A DNA stretch of 6,136 nucleotides from Acidobacteriota bacterium (GTDB lineage: Bacteria > Acidobacteriota > Terriglobia > Terriglobales > Acidobacteriaceae): NCBI GenBank assembly GCA_021851625.1, contig JAJZCX010000097.1, forward strand, positions 1-6,136. The letters are read 5' to 3'. Made by a program: the position numbers and the translations under genes. Under the pieces are notes generated by a model. It was not told where the DNA came from. It saw nothing but the letters and a program-made list of their open reading frames with translations, and searched no databases. Shown one piece after another: positions 1 through 6,011 of the stretch (position 1 is the first letter of the stretch; every line of letters starts with the position of its first letter).

Positions 1-14
1 TGGGTAAGCATTTT

Positions 15-89
15 TGGTAGCGCTAACGGGAATCGAACCCGTGTTTTAAGATTGAGAATCTCACGTCCTAACCCCTAGACGATAGCGCC
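15..89 (-). tRNA. tRNA-Glu, anticodon CTC
   Basis: Read on the minus strand, the 75 bases fold into a complete cloverleaf. The acceptor stem is GGCGCTA with TAGCGCT (one G-U pair at the end), the D stem GTCT/GGAC, the anticodon stem TGAGA/TCTTA, and the T arm ACGGG-TTCGATT-CCCGT. Discriminator A and CCA are encoded in the DNA. The seven-base anticodon loop is TTCTCAA, so the anticodon is CTC (plus-strand positions 54-56) and the tRNA reads the glutamate codon GAG. It is transcribed leftward, away from the transporter gene. The DNA sequence shows no defects in the stems. Confidence 0.97.
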
Positions 90-103
90 ACGATTCCTTT
101 TCT

Positions 104-131
104 ACTATATCACCGGCGCGCGCCGCGACAA
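104..131 (-). promoter_or_regulatory. Sigma-70-type promoter of the tRNA-Glu gene
   Basis: On the minus strand, TTGTCG (131-126) and TATAGT (109-104) are separated by 16 bases, a good match to -35 and -10 elements. Transcription would begin near position 97, leaving a leader of about eight bases before the mature tRNA 5' end at 89, which is normal for a tRNA gene. The spacer is almost entirely G and C and contains a perfect 12-base palindrome (114-125). Confidence 0.6.
114..125. repeat. Perfect 12-base CG-only palindrome between tRNA and transporter
   Basis: CGGCGCGCGCCG is identical to its own reverse complement. It lies in the 60-base divergent gap, inside the spacer of the predicted tRNA promoter and about 25 bases upstream of the transporter start. 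It could be a regulator half-site pair or merely a GC-rich chance palindrome; the sequence does not decide. Confidence 0.5.
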
Positions 132-149
132 GGCTCACCTGCGCCATTT

Positions 150-1460
150 ATGATGAAGCCGGCTATGCCGACCGAAGAGCAACTTGCACCCCATCCACAC
201 CCCGCTGGACGACTGCGCTGGATGGTTTGCGCCATGCTCTTTTTTGCCACTTCCAAAAACTATTTGGACCGTCAGGTGCTGGGCATTCTGGCCGACACAC
301 TGCAAAACCAATTTCACTGGACGGAGAGCCAGTACGGCTACATCGTCAGCAGCTTTCAACTGGCCTATGCGCTGGGGCTGACCTTTGCTGGCGCGTGGAT
401 TGATCGTGTCGGCACGCGCGTTGGCTACGCGGTGATGGTGGCAGCGTGGAGCCTGGCCTCTGCCGCACACGCACTGGCGCACTCCATACTCGGCTTTGGC
501 ATTGCGCGCTTTTTTTTGGGTCTTGGTGAGGCTGGCAATTTCCCCGCAGCCATCAAAACCACAGCCGAGTGGTTTCCGCCGCAGGAGCGTTCCTTTGCCA
601 CGGGACTCTTCAACGCAGGCGCGAATGTCGGTGCAATTCTCGCACCACTGTGTGTTCCTTGGATCACGCTGCGTTATGGTTGGCGCGCTGCGTTTGTCAT
701 CGTCGGCGGTCTGGGGATTCTTTGGCTAGCTTGGTGGCTGGTCAGCTATCATCCGCCGGAAAAGCACCCTAGGATCACGCCCGCAGAGTTTGCTTGGATT
801 CGCGCGGGTCAATGCGAGTCGGAGGAGCGTGTGCGCATTGGCTGGCGCGCGCTGTTGCGCACGCGGCAAGGCTGGGCCTTCATCCTCGCGAAAACACTCA
901 CCGATCCCATCTGGTGGTTTTATCTTTTCTGGCTGCCCAAGTTTCTTGACCAGCGCTATCATCTGGGCTTGAGTCATCTGGGGCTGCCGCTGGTGGTCAT
1001 CTACATCATTTCCGATCTGGGCAGCATCGGCGGCGGCTGGCTGCCAGCTTGGTTTTTGCGTCGCGGTGCAACCATTGCGCGTGCCAGAAAAGCTGCGCTC
1101 CTGTGCTGCGCGCTCTGTCCACTGCCAGTGCTGCTCATCAGCCATGTGCACTCCGCGTGGATGGTCGTGGGCATTCTAGGCTTGGCCACGGCGGCGCATC
1201 AGGGGTGGTCGGCGAATGTGTACACCGTCGCGTCCGATCTGTTCCCGCGCGGTGCAGTTGGTTCGGTCGTCGGTCTTGGCACGCTCTTCTCGTCGCTCAG
1301 CGCTATCGGCTTTTCGTTGTTCACGGGCTGGCTGTTGCAGTGGACGCACAGCTATGCGCCACTGTTTGTTCTGGCTGCATTTGCCTATCTGGTCGCGTGG
1401 ATGGCCGTGCAGGCGCTTGTGCCGCGCTGGGATCGTGTAGCCTTGTCTCAAGGCTTTTAG
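150..1460 (+). CDS. MFS transporter, hexuronate/sugar-acid type (ExuT-like, anion:cation symporter family)
   Basis: This is an inner-membrane secondary transporter of 436 residues, the usual size for a 12-helix major facilitator protein. Strongly hydrophobic segments run through both halves, with a hydrophilic central loop at about residues 200-240. Seen directly: NYLDRQ in helix 1 (37-42), the MFS loop motif GAWIDRVGTR (81-90), GLGEAGNFPAAIK (124-136), DPIWWFYLFWLPKFL (252-266) and ASDLFPRGAVGSVVGLG (361-377). The last two are typical of the ACS/ExuT group that carries glucuronate, galacturonate and related acids. The exact substrate is inferred from the next genes, which degrade 2-keto-3-deoxygluconate. 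Lysine 36 in helix 1, where relatives usually have a hydrophobic residue, is unusual. The start is uncertain: ATG codons at 150, 153 and 165 are all in frame and none has a clear Shine-Dalgarno sequence. I see no convincing plus-strand promoter in the short gap after the tRNA. The stop lies 36 bases before the kinase gene, suggesting an operon. Confidence 0.9.
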   Translation: MMKPAMPTEEQLAPHPHPAGRLRWMVCAMLFFATSKNYLDRQVLGILADTLQNQFHWTESQYGYIVSSFQLAYALGLTFAGAWIDRVGTRVGYAVMVAAWSLASAAHALAHSILGFGIARFFLGLGEAGNFPAAIKTTAEWFPPQERSFATGLFNAGANVGAILAPLCVPWITLRYGWRAAFVIVGGLGILWLAWWLVSYHPPEKHPRITPAEFAWIRAGQCESEERVRIGWRALLRTRQGWAFILAKTLTDPIWWFYLFWLPKFLDQRYHLGLSHLGLPLVVIYIISDLGSIGGGWLPAWFLRRGATIARARKAALLCCALCPLPVLLISHVHSAWMVVGILGLATAAHQGWSANVYTVASDLFPRGAVGSVVGLGTLFSSLSAIGFSLFTGWLLQWTHSYAPLFVLAAFAYLVAWMAVQALVPRWDRVALSQGF

Positions 1461-1496
1461 ATTTGCAGGTGTAATTTTCAAATAGGGAATTTTGCC

Positions 1497-2606
1497 ATGA
1501 AGCAAGCCAAAGAAATTGTGCTGCGGCCCAAAGAAGAATGCCGCTGGGATCTGGTGAGTTTGGGCGAGGTGATGCTGCGCCTGGACCCAGGGGACGGACG
1601 CATTGCTACTACGCGCAGCTTCCAAGTCTGGGAGGGCGGTGGTGAGTATAACGTCGCGCGCGGTCTGCGCCGTTGTTTCGGTATGCGCACCGCTATCGTC
1701 ACCGCGCTGGCTGATAATCCCGTCGGGCGGTTGCTGGAAGACCTGATGCTGCAAGGCGGCGTCGATCTCTCGCATCTACTCTGGACTCCCTATGACGGCG
1801 TAGGCCGCACCGTGCGCAACGGACTCAACTTTACCGAGCGCGGCTTTGGCGTACGCGCTGCACTGGGATGTTCTGATCGCGGGCACACGGCCATCGCGCA
1901 ACTGAAGCCGGGACAGATTGACTGGGATCAAATCTTTGGCAAGGAAGGCGCGCGTTGGCTGCACACTGGCGGCATTTTTTGTGCGCTCTCTGAGTCCACG
2001 CCGCTGGTGGCGCGCGAGGCCATGCAGGCTGCGCGCAAACATGGCGTCATCATTTCGTACGACCTCAACTATCGAGACTCGCTTTGGAAATCCATTGGTG
2101 GACAGAAGCGCGCGACGGAAGTGAATCGCGAGCTGGCGCAGTATGTGGATGTGATGCTCGGCAATGAAGAGGACTTTACCGCCGCGCTCGGCTTCCAAGT
2201 GGAGGGCGTCGATGCAAATCTTTCGCACCTGAGCACGGACAGCTTTCGCAAGATGATGGAGCAGGCCGTGGCTGCCTATCCCAACTTTCAAGTGGTGGCC
2301 ACCACACTGCGCAATGCCAAGTCCGCCACCAGCAACGACTGGGGCGCGATCTGCTACGCCAATGGCGCGTTCTACGAAGCGCAAACCATGCACGACTTGG
2401 AAATTTTTGATCGCGTGGGCGGCGGCGATTCGTTTGCCTCCGGCTTGATCTATGGATTCCTGACCGGCGCTGGCCCGCAGTACGCCGTCAACTGCGGCTG
2501 CGCGCACGGAGCCTTGGCCATGACTACGCCTGGCGACACCACCATGGCAACGCTCCACGAAGTGGAGCGCCTGATGAAGGGCGGATCGGCCCGCGTGGTG
2601 CGATAA
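1497..2606 (+). CDS. kdgK: 2-keto-3-deoxygluconate kinase, PfkB/ribokinase family
   Basis: This cytosolic sugar kinase is predicted to convert 2-keto-3-deoxygluconate plus ATP to KDPG. Its 369 residues show the PfkB fold markers in order: SLGEVMLRLDP near the N terminus (21-31), a glycine-rich substrate-binding stretch GGGEYNVARGL (47-57), DLNYR (189-193), NEED (223-226), and the C-terminal signature DRVGGGDSFASGLIYGF (305-321), in which Asp311 is the expected catalytic base. The protein is somewhat longer than typical KDG kinases of about 310-340 residues; part of this is an N-terminal extension of about 15 residues. A ribosome binding site, AGGGA (1484-1488), lies eight bases before the ATG. 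It follows the transporter and precedes the KDPG aldolase, both at 36-base gaps, so the product feeds directly into the next enzyme. PfkB enzymes are hard to tell apart by sequence alone, and the KDG assignment rests largely on these neighbours. Confidence 0.88.
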   Translation: MKQAKEIVLRPKEECRWDLVSLGEVMLRLDPGDGRIATTRSFQVWEGGGEYNVARGLRRCFGMRTAIVTALADNPVGRLLEDLMLQGGVDLSHLLWTPYDGVGRTVRNGLNFTERGFGVRAALGCSDRGHTAIAQLKPGQIDWDQIFGKEGARWLHTGGIFCALSESTPLVAREAMQAARKHGVIISYDLNYRDSLWKSIGGQKRATEVNRELAQYVDVMLGNEEDFTAALGFQVEGVDANLSHLSTDSFRKMMEQAVAAYPNFQVVATTLRNAKSATSNDWGAICYANGAFYEAQTMHDLEIFDRVGGGDSFASGLIYGFLTGAGPQYAVNCGCAHGALAMTTPGDTTMATLHEVERLMKGGSARVVR

Positions 2607-2642
2607 AATTTCCAGAAGATTTTTTACTAGAACGGAAAGTAT

Positions 2643-3290
2643 ATGAAGAAAAATCAAATTCTCGCCCGCATGCAGCAGATTGGCATCGTGCCCGTGCTGC
2701 GTGCCTCGTCCACGCAAGAGGCTCTGGCCATTGCCACCGCGATTGAAGCCGGCGGCGTGCCTGTGCTGGAGGTCACCATGACTGTTCCCGGCGCTGTGCA
2801 GGTGATCGAGCAACTGGCCAACCATGCAGGTGATCGTTTGCTGGTGGGCGCGGGCACGGTGCTGGACGCTGAGACGGCGCGCGCCTGCATTCTCGCGGGT
2901 GCGCAATTTGTCGTCAGTCCGGCGCTGGATGTTCGCACGATTGAACTCTGCCGCAAATACGGCGTGCCCGTGCTGCCCGGCGCGCTGACGCCCACGGAGA
3001 TCGTTACTGCATGGCAGGCAGGCGCGGATGCGGTCAAGGTCTTCCCGTGCAGCGCCGTTGGCGGCGCTAAATATCTGAAGGCCGTCAAGGCCCCTTTGCC
3101 GCAAATTGATCTGATCCCCACTGGCGGAGTTTCGCTGGCCACGGCGGCGGAGTTTTTAGAAGCAGGTGCATTCGCACTGGGCGTGGGCGGCGACTTGGTC
3201 GATAACAAGGCCATCGCCAACGGCCATCCAGAGATCATCACGGAAAATGCGCGGAAGTATTTGGCGATTGTGCAACAGTCGCGCAAATAA
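2643..3290 (+). CDS. eda: KDPG aldolase (2-dehydro-3-deoxy-phosphogluconate aldolase)
   Basis: This class I aldolase cleaves KDPG to pyruvate and D-glyceraldehyde 3-phosphate, the last Entner-Doudoroff step; family members can also act on 2-keto-4-hydroxyglutarate. The 215 residues match the family length of about 205-215. Visible active-site elements are VPVLRA with Arg20, LEVTM with Glu43 (general acid/base), VGAGTV (68-73), LPGALTPTE (111-119), VKVFP with Lys132 as the Schiff-base lysine, PTGGV (159-163) and the phosphate-loop region LGVGGDLV (179-186). Where the E. coli enzyme has Arg49, this one has Thr47 in EVTMTVPGA, the same arrangement I recall from the Thermotoga maritima enzyme, so it is a known variant. 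GGAAAG (2634-2639) before the ATG serves as ribosome binding site. It is the last gene of the transporter-kinase-aldolase run. Confidence 0.93.
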   Translation: MKKNQILARMQQIGIVPVLRASSTQEALAIATAIEAGGVPVLEVTMTVPGAVQVIEQLANHAGDRLLVGAGTVLDAETARACILAGAQFVVSPALDVRTIELCRKYGVPVLPGALTPTEIVTAWQAGADAVKVFPCSAVGGAKYLKAVKAPLPQIDLIPTGGVSLATAAEFLEAGAFALGVGGDLVDNKAIANGHPEIITENARKYLAIVQQSRK

Positions 3291-3373
3291 GCGAGTGCAG
3301 AGCGCAGGCCAACACGGCCAAACCCGCTCGCCACGCCCTCATGTCTGATTTCGTACAACATTTCATAGTTAGG

Positions 3374-3400
3374 CCATGCTCGCATACTGCGCGAGTGTGG
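3374..3400 (+). terminator. Terminator-like hairpin after the aldolase operon
   Basis: CCATGCTCGC (3374-3383), a seven-base loop, and GCGAGTGTGG (3391-3400) form a ten-pair stem when transcribed from the plus strand. Two of the pairs are G-U, so the helix forms fully only in plus-strand RNA. It lies 83 bases after the aldolase stop and just before the arsM promoter, where insulation would be useful. No U tract follows, so it is not a standard intrinsic terminator. A weaker nested structure (GCGAG at 3291-3295 with CTCGC at 3327-3331, enclosing GGCC-AACAC-GGCC) lies right after the aldolase stop. Confidence 0.35.
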
Positions 3401-3416
3401 CAGGCGGGGTTTCCGG

Positions 3417-3461
3417 CGGATATATATGCATTGACAGATATGTTGGATTCGGATATATTCG
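3417..3461 (+). promoter_or_regulatory. Candidate operator: repeated CGGATATAT boxes around the arsM promoter
   Basis: The nine-mer CGGATATAT occurs at 3417-3425 and again at 3450-3458, 33 bases apart, about three helical turns. One copy lies just upstream of the -35 element and the other overlaps the -10 element. The second copy extends into CGGATATATTCG (3450-3461), an imperfect palindrome. A further GATAT sits between them at 3437-3441. AT-rich dyads in this position are what ArsR/SmtB-type metalloid repressors bind in other ars promoters. No arsR gene is present in the window, so the regulator is unknown and the operator role is inference. Confidence 0.4.
3431..3459 (+). promoter_or_regulatory. 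Strong sigma-70-type promoter of arsM
   Basis: TTGACA (3431-3436), a perfect -35 consensus, is followed after 17 bases by TATATT (3454-3459), one base off the -10 consensus. Transcription would start near 3466. This places arsM under its own promoter instead of the upstream operon, and it also argues against the in-frame ATG at 3465 as the protein start. Confidence 0.7.
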
Positions 3462-3478
3462 TTTATGCGTATTTGTTT

Positions 3479-3483
3479 GGAGG
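3479..3483 (+). promoter_or_regulatory. Ribosome binding site that sets the arsM start
   Basis: GGAGG lies five bases before the ATG at 3489. It selects that codon over the in-frame ATG at 3465, which has no comparable site and coincides with the predicted transcription start. Confidence 0.75.
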
Positions 3484-3488
3484 TCGGT

Positions 3489-4397
3489 ATGAGCGAATAT
3501 CTCTTGAATTCAGTCAAGGAAAGATACGGGGCCATTGCGGCCAGCACTCTCTCTGGTGGGGATGCAGGGGTCCGGTCTATCGCCGAGGCTTTTGGTTACA
3601 GCGCCGAGGAGTTGGCTGCGATACCAGAGCAGGCCAATATGGGTCTGTCCTGCGGTAATCCAACCGCCACAGCGCATTTGAAGCCAGGGGAAGTGGTGGT
3701 GGATCTTGGCTCAGGTGGGGGCTTGGATGTGTTTCTTGCAGCACAGAAGGTTGGCCCATCAGGACGCGTTATCGGAATCGATATGACTCCAGAGATGATC
3801 GCGCGCGCGCAACAAAATGCAAAATCCTCAGGCTATGAGAACGTTGCCTTTCATCTGGCGACAATTGACAAGCTGCCCTTGGCGGATGCTTCCGTGGATT
3901 GCGTGCTGAGCAATTGCGTCATCAATCTCGCGCCTGACAAGCCGGCTGTCTTTCGCGAGATATTCCGTGTGCTCAAGCCGGGAGGGCGGCTTGCGGTCAG
4001 CGATATTGCGCTCAAGGGAGAATTGCCGAAAGAGATTGCCTCCAACCTGGCAGCATACACCGGGTGCATTGCCGGTGCAATTCCAATCAGCCAGTACAGG
4101 GAAGCGTTGCTTGCGGCAGGCTTTGCCCATGTTGCAACCATCGCCAATGGTACCGACCTGAATGCCTATGCCAAAGCAGAAATACAATCAAGCTGTTGCT
4201 CTGGAACGGCGCAGGTTGCCGCATCGACGAACGCTCCGACTGGTTCTTGCTGTTCGCAGCAGAAGGAGCCGAGCCAGAGCGAATTGCAAAAGCTGTTGAG
4301 CCGCTATGATGTGAATGCTGTTGCCGCCAGCTTCAAAATTTATGCGCTGAAACCGGAAACGGGCAACGCCCTCAACCCAGCCGCTGGTGGAGTCTGA
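3489..4397 (+). CDS. arsM: Arsenite S-adenosylmethionine methyltransferase
   Basis: This cytosolic enzyme adds methyl groups from SAM to trivalent arsenic, giving methylated and finally volatile species. The 302 residues from the ATG at 3489 begin MSEYLLNSVKERYG. A class I methyltransferase core follows, with motif I VVDLGSGGGLDVFLAA (70-85), the acidic residue in GIDMT (96-100) and VLKPGGRLAVSD (161-172). Three cysteines that bind As(III) in characterised ArsM proteins are present: Cys55 (GLSCGNP), Cys143 (SNCVINL) and Cys193 (TGCIAGA). The extra N-terminal Cys pair found in many ArsM proteins is absent. The C-terminal tail carries two Cys-Cys pairs (236-237 and 254-255) and then the small terminal segment LLSRYDVNAVAASFKIYALKP typical of bacterial ArsM. 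It has its own promoter and ribosome binding site. Hand-counted 60-base rows are about 47-55% GC, against about 62-72% in rows of its neighbours, suggesting acquisition. No other ars gene is in the window. Confidence 0.94.
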   Translation: MSEYLLNSVKERYGAIAASTLSGGDAGVRSIAEAFGYSAEELAAIPEQANMGLSCGNPTATAHLKPGEVVVDLGSGGGLDVFLAAQKVGPSGRVIGIDMTPEMIARAQQNAKSSGYENVAFHLATIDKLPLADASVDCVLSNCVINLAPDKPAVFREIFRVLKPGGRLAVSDIALKGELPKEIASNLAAYTGCIAGAIPISQYREALLAAGFAHVATIANGTDLNAYAKAEIQSSCCSGTAQVAASTNAPTGSCCSQQKEPSQSELQKLLSRYDVNAVAASFKIYALKPETGNALNPAAGGV

Positions 4398-4454
4398 CTT
4401 TCGCAAAGCACGCAGGACGGAACGTTCGCACAGGCGGGTGCAATCCTCGTGCTA

Positions 4455-4473
4455 GGGGCGCTGAAGCGCGTCC
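4455..4473. terminator. Short hairpin between convergent arsM and manD
   Basis: GCGC-TGAA-GCGC (4458-4469), extended by GGG with TCC and one bulged G, forms a compact GC stem in the 85-base gap between two converging genes. It could slow polymerase from either side, but there is no T tract on either strand. No other gene or site is apparent in this gap. Confidence 0.3.
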
Positions 4474-4482
4474 AAAGCGGCG

Positions 4483-5691
4483 CTACCAGTGAAACATGGT
4501 GCCATCAAGTTTGCGGTTGACCGGCAGGTAGGCGCGCTCATACGGCCACTTTGCCGCCAGCTTTTCGTCGTAGTCCACGCCGAGGCCGGGACCTTCTCCG
4601 GGAAGCAAATAGCCCTTGTCGAACTTGTAGGTGTGCGGGAAGACTGCGTCGGTCTCTGGCGTGTGCCGCATGTATTCTTGAATGCCAAAGTTGTTGATGG
4701 CGATGTCAAAGTGCAGCGCTGCGGCCATAGACACAGGCGACAGATCCGTTGCGCCGTGGCAGCCGGTTTGCACGTGATGCAGCGCGGCCAAGTCCGCCAC
4801 CTTGCGCAGATGGGTGAAGCCGCCGCTGTGCACCAGCGTCATGCGGATGTAGTCGATCCACTGGTTGGTGATAAGCTGTTGCGCATCCCAGATGGTGTTG
4901 AAGACTTCGCCGATGGCGATGGGCGTGGTGGTGTGCTGGCGGACGAGCTTGAGGCCCTCCTGCATCTCTGCGGGCACGGGATCTTCCATCCAAAAAAGAT
5001 GATAGGGTTCCAGAGATTTTCCCAGCCGCCCCGCTTCGATCGGCGTTAGGCGGTGATGCACATCGTGCAACAGATGCAAGTCGCTGCCAAACTGCACGCG
5101 CAGCTTCTCGAAGAGCTTGGGCACGTGGTTGAGATATTTTTCCGTGGACCAGACGTTCTCTGGCGGCAGACCCTTTTCTGCTGGCTCATAAAAGAGTCGA
5201 TCTTTGGAGACGCCATAGGTCGAGGGCAGCCCCGGAATGCCTGATTGCGCGCGGATGGCCATATAGCCCATTTCCGTATAGCGCGCGACCTCTTCGGCTG
5301 TCTGCTCGATGTCTTTGCCGTTGGCGTGGCCATAGACCATGACGCCGTGGCGGCTCTTGCCGCCGAGCAGATTGTAGACCGGAGTGTTGAGCGCCTTGCC
5401 CTTGATGTCCCACAGCGCCATGTCTACGGCGGCGATGGCGGACATGGTCACCGGTCCGCGCCGCCAGTAGGCTCCGCGGTACAGATAGTGCCAGATGTCC
5501 TCGGTCTGGAATGGGTCGCGCCCGATGAGGCAGGGAATCACGTGGTCGGTCAGATAGCTGGCCACGGCCAGTTCGCGGCCATTCAGCGTGCCGTCACCCA
5601 GGCCGTAGATGCCTTGGTCAGTTTCAATTTTCAGGGTGATGAAGTTTCTTCCGGGGCAGGTGACGAGGACTTTTGCGCTTAGAATTTTCAT
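4483..5691 (-). CDS. manD: D-mannonate dehydratase, enolase superfamily (ManD type)
   Basis: This Mg-dependent cytosolic enzyme is predicted to dehydrate D-mannonate to 2-keto-3-deoxygluconate. Its 402 residues equal the length of the characterised Novosphingobium ManD, and the active-site numbering coincides. Visible are TCPGRNF (11-17), LNGRE (36-40), YRGAYWRRGP (71-80), Arg147 and Tyr159 on the catalytic loop, metal ligands Asp210, Glu236 and Glu262, His212 in HDVHHR, Arg283, His312 and Asp316 in CHGATDLSPV, Glu339 in GIQEYMRH, and the C-terminal Trp402 that closes the site. Residue 314 is Ala, which I recall as the mark of efficient mannonate dehydratases in this subgroup; Pro marks weak ones. 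The start ATG has only a weak Shine-Dalgarno match. The gene lies 44 bases after a DUF507 gene on the same strand and converges on arsM. Its product is the substrate of the kinase encoded at 1497-2606. Older annotations may call such proteins starvation-sensing protein RspA or galactonate dehydratase. Confidence 0.93.
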   Translation of the reverse strand: MKILSAKVLVTCPGRNFITLKIETDQGIYGLGDGTLNGRELAVASYLTDHVIPCLIGRDPFQTEDIWHYLYRGAYWRRGPVTMSAIAAVDMALWDIKGKALNTPVYNLLGGKSRHGVMVYGHANGKDIEQTAEEVARYTEMGYMAIRAQSGIPGLPSTYGVSKDRLFYEPAEKGLPPENVWSTEKYLNHVPKLFEKLRVQFGSDLHLLHDVHHRLTPIEAGRLGKSLEPYHLFWMEDPVPAEMQEGLKLVRQHTTTPIAIGEVFNTIWDAQQLITNQWIDYIRMTLVHSGGFTHLRKVADLAALHHVQTGCHGATDLSPVSMAAALHFDIAINNFGIQEYMRHTPETDAVFPHTYKFDKGYLLPGEGPGLGVDYDEKLAAKWPYERAYLPVNRKLDGTMFHW

Positions 5692-5735
5692 GGATGGATT
5701 CTGCTCAGGTTTCCAAACTTTCTAATCTTTGAACT

Positions 5736-6011
5736 TCAGATGCCAAGCTTCTTGACTTCTTCGTTGTAATACTTGCGATAGAGGATGTCCCACTCCTGGC
5801 TGCCTTCGGGAATGTTCCGCTTGTGCGACTGCACTTTCAGCCGCGCCGCCGTGTCCACCTTCAATTCCTCAGCCAGCATTTTTTCCAGCAGCGCACGGGC
5901 CTGCTGGCGAATGGTGTTGCGATCTTCCAGAAAGTCGCACTCCGGCACCTCGGCCAGCGTGTCGGCCACAACGTGGGCAAGTTTATTGACTTTATCGCGG
6001 GAGATTCTCAC
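5736..6011 (-). CDS. DUF507 family protein, second of a tandem pair
   Basis: This is a small soluble protein of 91 residues with no signal peptide or membrane segment, charged and apparently largely helical. It begins MRISRDKVNKLAHVV, and its C-terminal half contains HKRNIPEGSQEWDILYRKYY (63-82); both are recognisable as DUF507. The biochemical function of the family is not known. The start is GTG at 6011-6009, and the GTGA there overlaps the TGA stop of the preceding gene by four bases, so translation is probably coupled. AAGG in the end of the upstream gene provides a ribosome binding site. manD begins 44 bases downstream on the same strand; cotranscription is possible, but a functional link is not shown. 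Confidence 0.88.
   Translation of the reverse strand: MRISRDKVNKLAHVVADTLAEVPECDFLEDRNTIRQQARALLEKMLAEELKVDTAARLKVQSHKRNIPEGSQEWDILYRKYYNEEVKKLGI

Noticed and set aside
15..89. tRNA gene as an integration site for a mobile element
   Set aside because: No integrase, no direct repeat of the tRNA 3' end and no phage-like gene is present in the window.
2778..2786. Apparent loss of the phosphate-binding arginine in the KDPG aldolase (Thr47 in place of E. coli Arg49)
   Set aside because: The EVT-x-T-V-P arrangement is also found in the active Thermotoga-type enzyme, so it is a family variant and not a defect.
1776..3104. A 442-codon minus-strand open frame across the kinase and aldolase genes
   Set aside because: It is antisense to two well-recognised enzymes, is rich in His, Arg, Ala and Gly as expected from the complement of GC-biased coding sequence, has no ribosome binding site and resembles no family I know.
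3465..3488. An earlier in-frame ATG for arsM
   Set aside because: It lies at about the predicted transcription start and lacks a ribosome binding site, whereas the ATG at 3489 follows GGAGG and gives the usual ArsM N terminus.
2654..3547. A 297-codon minus-strand open frame across the aldolase gene and the arsM promoter
   Set aside because: It is a shadow of the aldolase reading frame and runs through the arsM control region; composition and lack of family features argue against coding.
3341..3658. A 105-codon plus-strand open frame overlapping the start of arsM
   Set aside because: It has no ribosome binding site, covers the arsM promoter, and its second half is arsM read in another frame.
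4489..5049. A 186-codon plus-strand open frame opposite manD, and another at 5245-5682
   Set aside because: Both are antisense to a complete ManD with all catalytic residues; neither has recognisable motifs.
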